Below the pieces are notes generated by a model. It was not told the origin of the DNA and did not search any database. It saw nothing but the letters and a program-made list of their open reading frames with translations. Both the position numbers and the translations under genes were made by a program. 64,000 nt of DNA from Aerococcus kribbianus (GTDB taxonomy: Bacteria > Bacillota > Bacilli > Lactobacillales > Aerococcaceae), in contig NZ_JAPRFR010000001.1 in the NCBI RefSeq assembly GCF_026805545.1, forward strand, positions 310,001 through 374,000, read 5' to 3'. How positions within the stretch are numbered: position 1 is the first letter of the stretch; the number at the start of each line of letters is the position of its first letter. Shown here piece by piece: positions 44,911 to 54,346 of this stretch.

Positions 44911-45376
44911 TTATTTTTTAAGAGTTATAATTTCTGTCCCCTGATAGTTCAAGCGACCTTGGCAACGACCACAAACAAAACGCTTGGTATCTATTCGCCG
45001 CTTGCGATGGTAGACATGCCCGCAATCTTGGCAAATATAAGTATGGATTTTACCTTTATTAGCAATAATGAGGGGCATAGCGTGCCCCTCCCACTGCTTT
45101 AAGCCAATTTTTAAAATCTTGGTCCTTATGTTGGTAACCACGTCCCAAAAGATGTAAGTGGTAATGGCAAAGTTCATGTTTGATAATCCCTAGGAGTTCT
45201 GTTTGTCCATAATCCCTTAAGATTTTAGGGTTAAAATCCAAATCGTGGCTCTGTAAATGATAGCGACCGCCACTAGTTCGCAAACGGCCATTCCACCGCG
45301 CTTGGTGACTAAAGGGACGATGAAAGTATTCTAAGGATATCTGTTCAACCAAGTCTTGTAATTGGGCATCAGTCAT
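44911..45376 (-). pseudogene. sprT: SprT-like metallopeptidase gene, frameshifted
   Basis: Two overlapping frames together make one SprT protein. The first (to residue 105, starting MTDAQLQ) holds the zinc-metallopeptidase motif HELCH (67-71) and [24 protein letters not shown]. The second continues with [37 protein letters not shown], the C-terminal zinc ribbon. The frame changes at the CCCC run near 45,075-45,080. The present DNA has one base too many (or two too few). Both halves are otherwise well kept, so this is a recent mutation, a sequencing error or, less likely, a programmed shift. It overlaps the tail region of tex closely. Confidence 0.85.
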
Positions 45377-45386
45377 TGGCTCAACC

Positions 45387-47534
45387 TTAGTCAAGTGGAA
45401 TCATGGACAAACCAATTCGGCCCCTATCCATATCCACTTCACTCACCCAGACATCAACAATATCGCCCACAGACACCACATCAAGCGGGTTTTTGACAAA
45501 TTTTTCACTCAGCTTAGAAATGTGCACTAAACCATCTTCTTTGACACCTATATCAACAAAAGCGCCAAAATCAACCACATTACGAACAGTTCCCTGTAAG
45601 GCCATGCCAACAGTCAAATCTGAAATTGCTAAAACATCTTGTCGTAATAAAGGTGCAGCAACCTCATCACGTGGATCACGACCGGGTTGCAGTAAAGCGT
45701 CAATAATATCAGTCAAGCTTTCTTCACCGATTCCATAAGATGCAGCAGCAGATTTAATATCTAAGTTGGTAAGTATTTCCTTAATAGTTGGATCAGTAAA
45801 ATTATTAGGATCAATAGCTAAATCATTGAGTATTTGGTCGACCAAATTATAATTTTCCGGGTGAATTCCTGTTTGATCGTAAATCGTATCCCCACCTAGC
45901 ACACGTAAGAAACCAGCTGCTTGTTCAAATGTCTTCGGCCCCATTTGCTTGACTGCTTGTAATTGTTTACGGTTGGTAAATTGACCCTTATCATTACGGA
46001 AGTTAACAATATTTTTGGCTACTGTTTTTGTTAAACCTGCCACATGCTCTAGCAAGGGCACAGAAGCCGTATTGACATCCACCCCCACTCGGTTAACCAC
46101 TGTTTCTACAGTAAAGTCTAAACGTTCAGCTAATTGTTTTTGACTGACATCATGTTGATACTGACCCACCCCAATAGCTTGGGGGTCAATCTTAACCAGC
46201 TCAGCGAGTGGATCTTGCAGACGTCGACCGATAGAAACTGCTGACCGTTCTTCAACATTATAATCAGGAAACTCTTCACGGGCAATATCAGAGGCTGAAT
46301 AGACTGAAGCCCCTGATTCATTAACAATACTGTAGTAGAGAGCCAAATCATTCTCACTAATTAATTCCGCAATAAAGGCTTCCGACTCACGGCTGGCCGT
46401 TCCATTACCAATGGCAACCATATCAACGCCATAATCTTTGACCAATTGAAGTACCGTTTGTTTAGCTTGGTCGACTTTATTAATGGGTTGATGAGGATAA
46501 ATGACCGTCTTAGTTAAGACCCGTCCAGTTTCATCTAAGACCGCCAACTTACAACCTGTTCGAAAAGCCGGATCCAAGCCCAAAACCGTTTTGCCTTTTA
46601 ATGGTGACTGCATTAAGAGATGCCACAAATTATTAGCAAAGATTTCAATGGCATGGTCTTCAGCTTGAGCTGTCACTTGCTTATGAAGATCACGTTGGCT
46701 TTGTGGTAGCAGGAAACGTTCCACTGCATCTTGTATAGCAGCTTGCATTTGTTTGATAGAAACAGGATGTCCCTTAACATAACGGTTAACTAAACGATTA
46801 ACGATAGGAAAATCATCAATATCAAGCTTTACTGTCAAAACTTTTTCTTTTTTACCGCGGTTAATCGCCAAAACTTGGTAGGGCTTTAAATCTTTAAATT
46901 TAGCAGAAAAATCATAATAAATGCCATAGACTGCTTTGGGATCTTCTGCTCGCTTACTCTTCTTGGTCACAATCAAGGCTTGGTTAAAGACATAGTTGCG
47001 TAGCCAGGATTTGACATTCGCATCCTCACTGATCCACTCACACATAATTTCATGCGCACCATCCAAAACACTTTGGATATCTGGTAGATCTTCATTAATA
47101 TATGCTTGCGCTTGATTAGCAACATTACCCGTTTTAGGACTAGTAAATAGCCAGCGGGCTAGGGGTTCTATACCTTGTTCCTTGGCTATACTAGCTTTAG
47201 TTTGCCGTTTTTGTTTATAAGGAGCATAAAGGTCTTCAACCCTTTGTAAAAGCGTCGCTTCTTCAATGGCCGTTTTTAATTCTGGGGTCAACTTATCCTG
47301 GTCCGCAATAGCCTTTAGGACCGTCTCTTTACGATCTCCTAAATTCTTCGTGTAATCATAAGATGAAGCGATTTCGCGAATCTGTAATTCGTCTAGAGAT
47401 CCGGTCATTTCTTTACGGTAACGCGCGATAAAAGGAACCGTATTACCCTCTGCCAATAAGTCTAATACTTGGTTGATTTGCTTTTCACTATAATTGAGTT
47501 GTTTCACTACTTGTTGACGGTAAGTCTTATCCAC
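45387..47534 (-). CDS. tex: Tex-family RNA-binding transcription accessory protein
   Basis: The 715-residue protein has the Tex layout: N-terminal helical domain, YqgF-like domain with [19 protein letters not shown] (about 320-338), two helix-hairpin-helix motifs ([23 protein letters not shown] about 490-512) and a C-terminal S1 domain (about 640-712; [24 protein letters not shown]). It binds RNA and affects transcription and fitness. It precedes sprT, as often in Lactobacillales. Confidence 0.95.
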   Translation of the reverse strand: MDKTYRQQVVKQLNYSEKQINQVLDLLAEGNTVPFIARYRKEMTGSLDELQIREIASSYDYTKNLGDRKETVLKAIADQDKLTPELKTAIEEATLLQRVEDLYAPYKQKRQTKASIAKEQGIEPLARWLFTSPKTGNVANQAQAYINEDLPDIQSVLDGAHEIMCEWISEDANVKSWLRNYVFNQALIVTKKSKRAEDPKAVYGIYYDFSAKFKDLKPYQVLAINRGKKEKVLTVKLDIDDFPIVNRLVNRYVKGHPVSIKQMQAAIQDAVERFLLPQSQRDLHKQVTAQAEDHAIEIFANNLWHLLMQSPLKGKTVLGLDPAFRTGCKLAVLDETGRVLTKTVIYPHQPINKVDQAKQTVLQLVKDYGVDMVAIGNGTASRESEAFIAELISENDLALYYSIVNESGASVYSASDIAREEFPDYNVEERSAVSIGRRLQDPLAELVKIDPQAIGVGQYQHDVSQKQLAERLDFTVETVVNRVGVDVNTASVPLLEHVAGLTKTVAKNIVNFRNDKGQFTNRKQLQAVKQMGPKTFEQAAGFLRVLGGDTIYDQTGIHPENYNLVDQILNDLAIDPNNFTDPTIKEILTNLDIKSAAASYGIGEESLTDIIDALLQPGRDPRDEVAAPLLRQDVLAISDLTVGMALQGTVRNVVDFGAFVDIGVKEDGLVHISKLSEKFVKNPLDVVSVGDIVDVWVSEVDMDRGRIGLSMIPLD

Positions 47535-47618
47535 GACATTTCATCCTCTCTACGTCCTAACAATATACAATAATTTATGACTACCTGTCCAGTTTTGCTA
47601 AATGACACTGTTTTTCTA

Positions 47619-47647
47619 TTGCTTTTTTGCGATTTTTAACCTATAAT
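47619..47647 (+). promoter_or_regulatory. Promoter of the riboswitch-ATPase unit
   Basis: TTGCTT (47,619-47,624), a 17-nt spacer and a perfect TATAAT (47,642-47,647) about 25 nt before the aptamer. Confidence 0.75.
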
Positions 47648-47669
47648 ATGAGTAATCGAAATTCGCTTT

Positions 47670-47804
47670 CCATAGGGGAGTAATCAGTGGCGACTTGCCG
47701 CGGTGGTATCAACAATCAGGCAGACCAAGGACTGCTGGTACTACCTGAAATGATGAGACTTATGGCTACTGTTTTACGACATCAGTGGTCATGGGTCTTT
47801 TTTT
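47670..47804 (+). promoter_or_regulatory. yybP-ykoY (Mn2+) riboswitch with intrinsic terminator
   Basis: The leader holds the yybP-ykoY marks: AGGGGAGTA after the 5' strand of P1 (CCATA, 47,670-47,674), the second conserved loop GGTACTACCTGA and the 3' strand of P1 (TATGG, 47,761-47,765). A 15-bp terminator, GACTTATGGCTACTG (47,757-47,771) with CAGTGGTCATGGGTC (47,783-47,797) and seven T, uses the same TATGG. P1 and the terminator exclude each other, so metal binding should turn the gene on. Family knowledge: this class senses Mn2+ and controls Mn2+ exporters. Confidence 0.9.
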
Positions 47805-47846
47805 ATGGAAGTGGAGGCAGATAATTTATATATAGGAGTGATAGGA

Positions 47847-50540
47847 GTGTCAGAAACAAACAAGCAAAACTATTTTGCTCAAGATGTTGACTTCGCCAAG
47901 CAAGAACTGCAAACTTCTGAGCAAGGGATTTCTGCTAGCGAAGCCAAGGCCCGTCTGGAAAAATACGGTCCCAATGAAATTCAAGAAGGGAAGAAAAAAT
48001 CAACCCTTGAAAAATTCATTGACCAATTCAAAGACTTGATGATTATAATCTTACTCATCGCTGCGGCCTTGTCTGTTGTTTTAGAAGGTAGCGAAGGTAT
48101 GGTTGACGCTATCATTATTTTGGCCGTTGTTTTAATCAATGCCATTATGGGAGTTATCCAAGAAAACAAGGCGGAAGATGCCATTGATGCCTTGAAAGAA
48201 ATGTCCTCCCCACAAGCCAATGTCATCCGTGATGGTGAACAAGTCGCTATTGATTCCAAAGAAATCGTTCCCGGTGATGTCGTTGTTTTAGAAGCTGGTG
48301 ACGTGGTACCTGCCGATATTCGTCTATTCAAAGCCACTTCATTGCAAATTGAAGAAGCTGCTTTAACAGGTGAATCAGTTCCTGTAACCAAAGAATTAGG
48401 TGTCGTTGATAGTGACGCTGGTATTGGTGACCGGACCAACATGGCTTTCTCTTCTACTAATGTGACTTATGGTCGTGGTCAAGGGATTGTTACTGGTACT
48501 GGAATGGATACTGAGGTTGGTAACATTGCCGAAATGCTTGAAGGTGCAGAAGGCAAGACTACCCCGTTGCAAGAAAACTTGGATGCTTTAACCAAGTTCT
48601 TAACATACGCTATTGTTGCTATTGCCGTCTTTATCTTCGTTATTGGTTTGATTAATGGTCGTGAATGGGTTGAAATGCTATTAACTGCTATTTCAATTGC
48701 TGTTGCTGCCTTACCAGAAGGTTTACCAGCTATCACCACCATCATTTTGGCTTTAGGAACCCAAAAAATGGCCGACCGGAATGCGCTTATCCGTAAGTTA
48801 CCGGCTGTAGAAACTTTAGGTGGTACTGAAGTCATCTGTTCTGATAAAACAGGTACGCTTACTCAAAACAAGATGACCATTGAAAAAGTTTACTATAATG
48901 GTCAACTTCACGATGCGAGTGAAGAAATTTCCTTTGATGAACCTGTTTTCCGAGTAATGAACATGGCCAATGATACTAGCATCAACAATGCTGGTGAACT
49001 GGCTGGTGACCCAACTGAAACAGCGATGATCCAATTTGGTATGGATAAGGGCTTTGATGTTAAAGCTGTCTTAGCTGACCAACCACGCGTTGGCGAAGTG
49101 CCTTTTGATTCTGATCGGAAAATGTCTTCAACGGTTCACCCAAGTGGTGATCAAGACCAAGGGCAATACATCTCAATGACTAAGGGTGCCCCTGACGTAT
49201 TGATTGCTAACTGTAACTATTACTATGACAATGGTGAAATCAAAGAATTAACTGATGACGTTCGTCAACAATTATTAGATACTAACCATGACATGGCTAC
49301 CCAAGCACTACGGGTTTTAGCGATGGCTTTCAAATATTGGGACCAAGAACCAGCCGCTTATGACAGCGAAACCTTAGAAAACGACCTTGTTTTTGCTGGT
49401 TTAGTAGGTGAAATTGACCCTGAACGTCCTGAAGCCAAAGACGCTATTGCTCGTGCCAAGGGTGCTGGTATCCGTACTGTAATGATTACTGGTGACCACA
49501 AAGACACTGCTTCTGCTATTGCCGCTCGTTTAGGCATTATCGAAGAAGGCGACGAAGCAGCAGTGACCACTGGTGCTCACTTAAATGAAATTTCTGATGA
49601 AGAACTCGCTCAAAAAGTGGACCAATATTCTGTTTATGCTCGTGTATCTCCAGAACACAAGGTTCGAATCGTAAAAGCGTGGCAATCACATGATAAGGTT
49701 GTTGCTATGACGGGTGATGGTGTTAACGATGCGCCTTCACTTAAACAATCTGATATCGGTGTAGGTATGGGGATTACTGGTACAGAAGTGTCCAAAGGGG
49801 CTTCTGATATGGTTCTTGCTGATGATAACTTCGCCACTATCGTAACAGCTGTTGAAGAAGGACGTAAAGTCTTCGCCAATATTCAAAAAGCTGTTCAATT
49901 CCTATTGTCTGCCAACCTAGGTGAGGTTACTACCCTATTCGTTGCAACTATGCTTAACTGGCAAATCTTAGAGCCAATCCATATTCTATGGATTAACTTG
50001 GTTACTGATACCTTCCCAGCTATCGCCCTCGGTTTAGAGGCTGCAGAAGCAGATGTTATGGATCATACACCACGGGGACGGCAATCAAATCTTCTATCTG
50101 CTGGTGTGCTACCATCCATTGTCTACCAAGGTTTATATGAAGGGGCGATTACCCTATTCGTCTTCTGGTTTGCCCGTGTACAAATGCAAGTGGAACTTGT
50201 GGATGCTGAAGCAATGGCGTTCTTGACCTTAGCCTTCATCCAATTATTCCACGCCTTTAACTCTAAATCTGTCTTCAAATCTTTATTCTCCCATAACCCA
50301 TTTGATAACAAGTGGTTAAATATTGGGGTTGGCGTGTCTACCCTACTTATGCTAGTCACTGTTTTCGTTCCCGGCTTAAATGATGCCTTTGGAACAGTTC
50401 ATTTAGTAGGTGACCCACGTTCTACTGAAATGTGGACAGTTATCTTGCTTGCCTCAGCATCTATCATCTTATATGTTGAGATTGTTAAGGCCATCCTACG
50501 TGCCACTGGTCTAGCAGCTAAATGGCAAGACAATAAATAA
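47847..50540 (+). CDS. Cation-transporting P2-type ATPase, probable Mn2+ (or Ca2+) exporter
   Basis: The 897-residue pump shows the P-type marks LTGES (173-177), phosphorylated Asp 333 in DKTGTLT, KGAPDVL, DPERPEAKDAI and TGDGVNDAPSLKQSD. M4 has AVAALPEGLP and M6 NLVTDTFPAIALGLE, as in the P2A PacL/PMR1 group. The yybP-ykoY leader argues for Mn2+ export, like lactococcal YoaB. I chose GTG 47,847 because GGAG lies 8 nt upstream. The ATG at 47,805 directly follows the terminator T-run and has no site. Confidence 0.93.
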   Translation: MSETNKQNYFAQDVDFAKQELQTSEQGISASEAKARLEKYGPNEIQEGKKKSTLEKFIDQFKDLMIIILLIAAALSVVLEGSEGMVDAIIILAVVLINAIMGVIQENKAEDAIDALKEMSSPQANVIRDGEQVAIDSKEIVPGDVVVLEAGDVVPADIRLFKATSLQIEEAALTGESVPVTKELGVVDSDAGIGDRTNMAFSSTNVTYGRGQGIVTGTGMDTEVGNIAEMLEGAEGKTTPLQENLDALTKFLTYAIVAIAVFIFVIGLINGREWVEMLLTAISIAVAALPEGLPAITTIILALGTQKMADRNALIRKLPAVETLGGTEVICSDKTGTLTQNKMTIEKVYYNGQLHDASEEISFDEPVFRVMNMANDTSINNAGELAGDPTETAMIQFGMDKGFDVKAVLADQPRVGEVPFDSDRKMSSTVHPSGDQDQGQYISMTKGAPDVLIANCNYYYDNGEIKELTDDVRQQLLDTNHDMATQALRVLAMAFKYWDQEPAAYDSETLENDLVFAGLVGEIDPERPEAKDAIARAKGAGIRTVMITGDHKDTASAIAARLGIIEEGDEAAVTTGAHLNEISDEELAQKVDQYSVYARVSPEHKVRIVKAWQSHDKVVAMTGDGVNDAPSLKQSDIGVGMGITGTEVSKGASDMVLADDNFATIVTAVEEGRKVFANIQKAVQFLLSANLGEVTTLFVATMLNWQILEPIHILWINLVTDTFPAIALGLEAAEADVMDHTPRGRQSNLLSAGVLPSIVYQGLYEGAITLFVFWFARVQMQVELVDAEAMAFLTLAFIQLFHAFNSKSVFKSLFSHNPFDNKWLNIGVGVSTLLMLVTVFVPGLNDAFGTVHLVGDPRSTEMWTVILLASASIILYVEIVKAILRATGLAAKWQDNK

Positions 50541-50562
50541 GTATCGTAAGGCATTATAAATA

Positions 50563-50611
50563 GAAAGAGTCACAACAGTTCGATAAACGAACTTGCTGTG
50601 GCTCTTTTTAT
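50563..50611 (+). terminator. Terminator of the P-type ATPase gene
   Basis: AAAGAGTCACA pairs with TGTGGCTCTTT (one wobble), with an inner TTCG/CGAA stem, followed by T. The rest of the 253-bp gap to gor shows no gene. Confidence 0.8.
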
Positions 50612-50729
50612 ATGAAGAATTGAAATAAATCGGCTTAAGATAAGTGAATATGATGTGGTAGTTAAAAAATATCGTCATATAACTATCGATTTGTCGCAAT
50701 AATAGGTAAAGCGCGCCATATGACAAGAA

Positions 50730-50762
50730 AAAGGACACGATAAGTCTATTATCGTGTCCTTT
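50730..50762. terminator. Terminator of gor
   Basis: AAAGGACACGATAA/TTATCGTGTCCTTT is a perfect 14-bp stem with a 5-nt loop. The left flank reads as TTTTTCTT on the minus strand. Confidence 0.85.
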
Positions 50763-50793
50763 ATTTTATTAGCAGTGCTTTATACCTGATACC

Positions 50794-52143
50794 TTACCGC
50801 ATGGTGACAAATTCTTCTGCACCTGTTGGATGGATAGCAATGGTTTGGTCAAATTGGGCTTTATTAGCCCCCATAGTCACTGCGACAGCGAAACCTTGTA
50901 AAATTTCGTCCATACCAAAACCAATACCATGTAAACCAACCACACGTTCTTCTTCCCCTACAACGACTAATTTCATCGTCACTTTACGCCGATTATTGGT
51001 AGAGGCTGCTGAATACATATCCGCAAAGTTAGACCGATAGCATTTGACTTGGTCATCGCCAAATTTTTCCTTAGCCGCAGCTTCAGAATAGCCAATTGTT
51101 CCAATTGGTGGATGAGCGAAAATGACAGTAGGAATCATATCATAGTCAATAAAGAATTTATCGGCTCCATTGAATAAGTGGTCAGACAAGGTTCGTCCTG
51201 CTTTAATGGCGACTGGGGTGAGCTCTACCTTACCAATGACATCTCCAAAGGCATAGAGACCAGGAACATCAGTAAAGTGATAATCATCCACTGGAATGTA
51301 GCCTTTATTATCTAATTGGATGTCGGTATTTTCTAATCCCAACTTGTCTGTATTCGGTTGCCGACCAATCGCATAAATTACCCGATCAACTTCTAAGACG
51401 TCACCTTCTTGGAATTTGACTTCCAATTTTTGATTGGATTCTTTAATTTCAGCGACATTGTGTTCAGTTAATAAATTTATGCCAGCTGCAGTCATTTCTT
51501 CCGTCAGGGTATCGATGATTGTTTGGTCATATTGCCTCAATGGACGATCATGACGAACCGCCAAAGTGGTATCAACACCTAAACCATTTAAGACGCCAGC
51601 AAATTCAACAGCGATATAGCCTGCGCCAATAATGGCCACTGATTCTGGTAATTGCTCCCAAGCAAAAATATCATCCGAAACATCAACCAACTCAATACCC
51701 GGTAGATCTGGTAAAGCAGGCCGCCCACCAGTCACTATGGCGATATGATCGCCTTGAATCTCTTCCCCATTCACACGAATGGTATGGTTATCAACAAACT
51801 CGGCATGGCCCTGAATAAAGTCGGTACCCCGACTCTCAAAACCTGAAAAATAAGACTTATGAACGCGGTCAATATAAGCTTGACGAGAGGCCCTCAATTC
51901 AGCAAAATCAAGCTGTTTATTATCCACATGGATACCATAGGCTGGACCAAAGCGGTCAATATCTTCATTGAGTTGAGCCCCGTACCACATAATTTTCTTA
52001 GGAACACAGCCCACATTAACACAGGTACCACCGACTTCATTTTCTTCAACGATTAAAGCCTTTTTACCATATTCAGCCGCACGATTGGCAGAAGCAATTC
52101 CTGCACTCCCTCCACCGATTGCGATATAATCATAATGTTTCAT
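50794..52143 (-). CDS. gor: Glutathione-disulfide reductase
   Basis: The 449-residue flavoenzyme reduces oxidised glutathione with NADPH. It has the FAD site AIGGGSAGIASANRA (8-22), redox pair Cys41-Cys46 in GGTCVNVGCVPKK, the NADPH site IGAGYIAVEFAGVL (about 174-187) and the C-terminal AIHPTGAEEFVTMR with the catalytic His. ATG 52,143 follows AGAAAGG. A longer frame would overlap the gene upstream. In Lactobacillales this implies uptake or synthesis of glutathione. Confidence 0.93.
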   Translation of the reverse strand: MKHYDYIAIGGGSAGIASANRAAEYGKKALIVEENEVGGTCVNVGCVPKKIMWYGAQLNEDIDRFGPAYGIHVDNKQLDFAELRASRQAYIDRVHKSYFSGFESRGTDFIQGHAEFVDNHTIRVNGEEIQGDHIAIVTGGRPALPDLPGIELVDVSDDIFAWEQLPESVAIIGAGYIAVEFAGVLNGLGVDTTLAVRHDRPLRQYDQTIIDTLTEEMTAAGINLLTEHNVAEIKESNQKLEVKFQEGDVLEVDRVIYAIGRQPNTDKLGLENTDIQLDNKGYIPVDDYHFTDVPGLYAFGDVIGKVELTPVAIKAGRTLSDHLFNGADKFFIDYDMIPTVIFAHPPIGTIGYSEAAAKEKFGDDQVKCYRSNFADMYSAASTNNRRKVTMKLVVVGEEERVVGLHGIGFGMDEILQGFAVAVTMGANKAQFDQTIAIHPTGAEEFVTMR

Positions 52144-52156
52144 AATTACCTTCTTT

Positions 52157-52762
52157 CTAATGCTTTGGGTTGGTGACGAAAACAAGGTCGCTTTCATGAC
52201 TCAGGACTGTTGTCGGTTTCTTTTCTGCGATATCTTTATCAGGATAAGGCAAAACATAGACATAAGAAAAAGTCTCTTTAGCCGGGATTATGGCTTGGGA
52301 TTTGCCATGATTATCATAGGCTCTGAAATATAAGTCTCCTGCCTGGTCATAAGCATAAGCATAAACTAGGAGCCAATGATTTTTATAGGGAGAACCTAAT
52401 AAGGATAAGGTTCCCACAATGACTGGACCCTTGCCTTGGTCAATCAGTTTAGGCACTGCTTTTTCAGTAAATAAGCCAGATTGGGCGTAATAGCCCACAT
52501 TAGCCAACATATAATTTAAGGCAAACTGGATATTCCAGAAAAAAGATCCTGGATGTAAGGTTAATTTATCAATAGGTTTCAAAAGTCCATTGATAAGCAA
52601 CTGTTGATCTAATTTAGCACCTGTATCCTTATACACGCGGTCATGAACTAGAACTGCAGCGCAATAAGTGCCACAAACACCTACTGGCCCATTATTTTTC
52701 CATTGGGCGTATGGACGATAATGGCTCCCTGCTTCGCCCCGCCATTGTAATTGTGTTTTCAT
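52157..52762 (-). CDS. Papain-like (C39-type) cysteine peptidase-like protein
   Basis: This is a 201-residue protein without a signal peptide. The order CGTYCAAVL (Cys 34), NHWLLVYAYAYD (His 129) and FRAYDNHG (Asp 150) fits the Cys-His-Asp triad of the papain/C39 fold, though overall similarity is too low to name a family. ATG 52,762 has AAAGGGGG 7 nt upstream. It lies 13 nt before gor and is probably co-transcribed, so a link to thiol chemistry is possible but unproven. Confidence 0.6.
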   Translation of the reverse strand: MKTQLQWRGEAGSHYRPYAQWKNNGPVGVCGTYCAAVLVHDRVYKDTGAKLDQQLLINGLLKPIDKLTLHPGSFFWNIQFALNYMLANVGYYAQSGLFTEKAVPKLIDQGKGPVIVGTLSLLGSPYKNHWLLVYAYAYDQAGDLYFRAYDNHGKSQAIIPAKETFSYVYVLPYPDKDIAEKKPTTVLSHESDLVFVTNPKH

Positions 52763-52880
52763 CAGCCATCCCCCTTTGTTAGTCATTATAGCATGCTTAA
52801 AATTCAGCGATAAATTATCTGCCTTAAAGTTTAAAATAAGCTAAAAAATTGACAATTTCTCATTTTATAGTCGAATTTAT

Positions 52881-52889
52881 TGTTATAAT
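52881..52889 (+). promoter_or_regulatory. Extended -10 of the O-antigen-ligase-like gene
   Basis: TGTTATAAT is an extended -10 (TGn plus a perfect TATAAT). No matching -35 is at the right distance. It lies 36 nt before the start codon. Confidence 0.55.
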
Positions 52890-52924
52890 AAGGCATAAGT
52901 GTTTTGTTTTGGGAGGATCGTCGC

Positions 52925-54133
52925 ATGGTCACAGATGAATTAAGTCCGCTTAATTGGCAGCTCAATCGTATCTTAATTACAATTTTATTTATTAGTAACT
53001 TTTTTCCTTTTTATATTACCTTAATCGTTTTTGTTGTCGAACTCATTCTTCTCTATGCATTGGGAGTTTTTCGCCGGATTGACAGTCGCCAACAAGCGTC
53101 ACCTTATCTGTGGATTTTTATTGCTTATTCCTTAGTAATATCGATCATCTTCCAAAATATTGTCGGAGCCTTTATTAGCTTAGGATTAGCGGTCATACTT
53201 GTATATTTCCATTATTATCAGACAATAATTAAACCCTACTATTTCGAAGAGCTTTTGAATATGGCCTTGATTGCTTCCTTTATCCTCTTTATTTTTGCTG
53301 GTTTGGAGCATCTTGACTATATTCCAGAATGGGATTATACCTTTATTTCCGATATTATGGGACGGACTCACAATAATCGAGTAGAGGCCACATTTTTTAA
53401 TCCCAACTATTATGCGATGATGTTAGAATTCTTCATTATGATTGGGGTCTATAAGGCTACTAGGACCCAAAAACTGCGTAAAAAATTTGTCTATAGTTTT
53501 ATTAGCTTATGTAATGTGGTTGCCCTCTTATTTACAGGAACTCGTACTGCTCTCGTTGTTGTCATTGCTTGTTTGTTTATCTTTTTTTATGTTTATGGTT
53601 ACAAACGCACGGCCATTTATAGCTTTATTGCCATGGGGGCAGCTACCCTAACACTTTATTATTTTAACCTTTTACCACGTATGGAAGATATCTTCTATGC
53701 GGTCACTGACCGTTTTGAAATTTGGCAGGTGGCAGGTAAAGCCTTATTAGATAATTATTGGTTTGGGCAAGGTCCTCTGACTTATATGCATGTTTGGCAA
53801 GATTACGGGGAAAAATATACCCAGCATGCCCATAATATCGTCTTAGATACTCTCCTAAATTACGGTCTTATCGGTTCGTCCATTCTAATCGTCCCGATGA
53901 TAAAGTTTGGGCAAGTGATTAACCGCATGCGCCATTATCCCCAATTACGCCTACGTTTAGCTTTAATTTGTGCCATCATTGGGGTGGTCTTAATTCACGG
54001 ACTTACAGATGTCACAATCTTCTGGGTTCAAACTGGCTTCTTATTCCTCTTCATTATCTTAGCTGCTCAACAAATGTTAAATGAAGTAGAAAATCACCCC
54101 ACAATCTACCAAAAAACCCATAGAATTGAATGA
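52925..54133 (+). CDS. O-antigen ligase-like membrane protein (Wzy/RfaL type)
   Basis: The 402-residue protein has about ten membrane segments and the family signature regions FNPNYYAMMLEF (about 152-163), FTGTRTALVVV (about 197-207) and the periplasmic-loop-like GQGPLTYMHVWQDYGEKYTQHAHNIVLDTLLNYGLIG with the paired His residues (about 280-316). Such enzymes polymerise or ligate surface glycans. No glycosyltransferase is nearby. ATG 52,925 follows GGGAGG by 9 nt. Confidence 0.85.
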   Translation: MVTDELSPLNWQLNRILITILFISNFFPFYITLIVFVVELILLYALGVFRRIDSRQQASPYLWIFIAYSLVISIIFQNIVGAFISLGLAVILVYFHYYQTIIKPYYFEELLNMALIASFILFIFAGLEHLDYIPEWDYTFISDIMGRTHNNRVEATFFNPNYYAMMLEFFIMIGVYKATRTQKLRKKFVYSFISLCNVVALLFTGTRTALVVVIACLFIFFYVYGYKRTAIYSFIAMGAATLTLYYFNLLPRMEDIFYAVTDRFEIWQVAGKALLDNYWFGQGPLTYMHVWQDYGEKYTQHAHNIVLDTLLNYGLIGSSILIVPMIKFGQVINRMRHYPQLRLRLALICAIIGVVLIHGLTDVTIFWVQTGFLFLFIILAAQQMLNEVENHPTIYQKTHRIE

Positions 54134-54143
54134 TGCTATACAC

Positions 54144-54174
54144 GAGGCTGGGATAAAAATCTCAGCCTTTTTAT
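54144..54174. terminator. Terminator of the O-antigen-ligase-like gene
   Basis: AGGCTGGGAT/ATCTCAGCCT (one mismatch) with five T after it. Confidence 0.8.
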
Positions 54175-54182
54175 TTTATCCA

Positions 54183-54281
54183 TTTAGTCGGGCTTCTGTT
54201 CTTAACGACTTTTGTCACACCTTTTATTTGAGCTTTCAATCGCAGGGTTGGCGTCCATAAGCGCGATTGGTCACAGCCTTT
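54183..54281 (-). repeat. Deleted copies of the structured repeat after argS
   Basis: Read on the minus strand, AAAAGGCTGTGACCAATCGC..GCGATTGAAAGCTCAA looks like array unit 2 without its middle and keeps the CAATCGC/GCGATTG arms. It runs into AAAAGGTGTGACAAAAGTCGTTAAGAACA..GACTAAA, which matches the opening of array unit 6. Both are shortened. They lie after the argS terminator. Confidence 0.7.
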
Positions 54282-54286
54282 TAAAT

Positions 54287-54323
54287 GAAAAAAATCAGCC
54301 CTGACACTGAGGTCTAGGGCCGA
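54287..54323 (-). terminator. Terminator of argS
   Basis: An interrupted stem with GGCCC/GGGCT-type core (54,297-54,323) is followed on the minus strand by seven T. Confidence 0.7.
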
Positions 54324-54346
54324 TTACTAATTATATAACTAGAATC

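Noticed and set aside
47805-47846. ATG at 47,805 as start of the P-type ATPase
   Set aside because: It touches the terminator T-run and lacks a ribosome site, while GTG 47,847 has GGAG at a proper distance.
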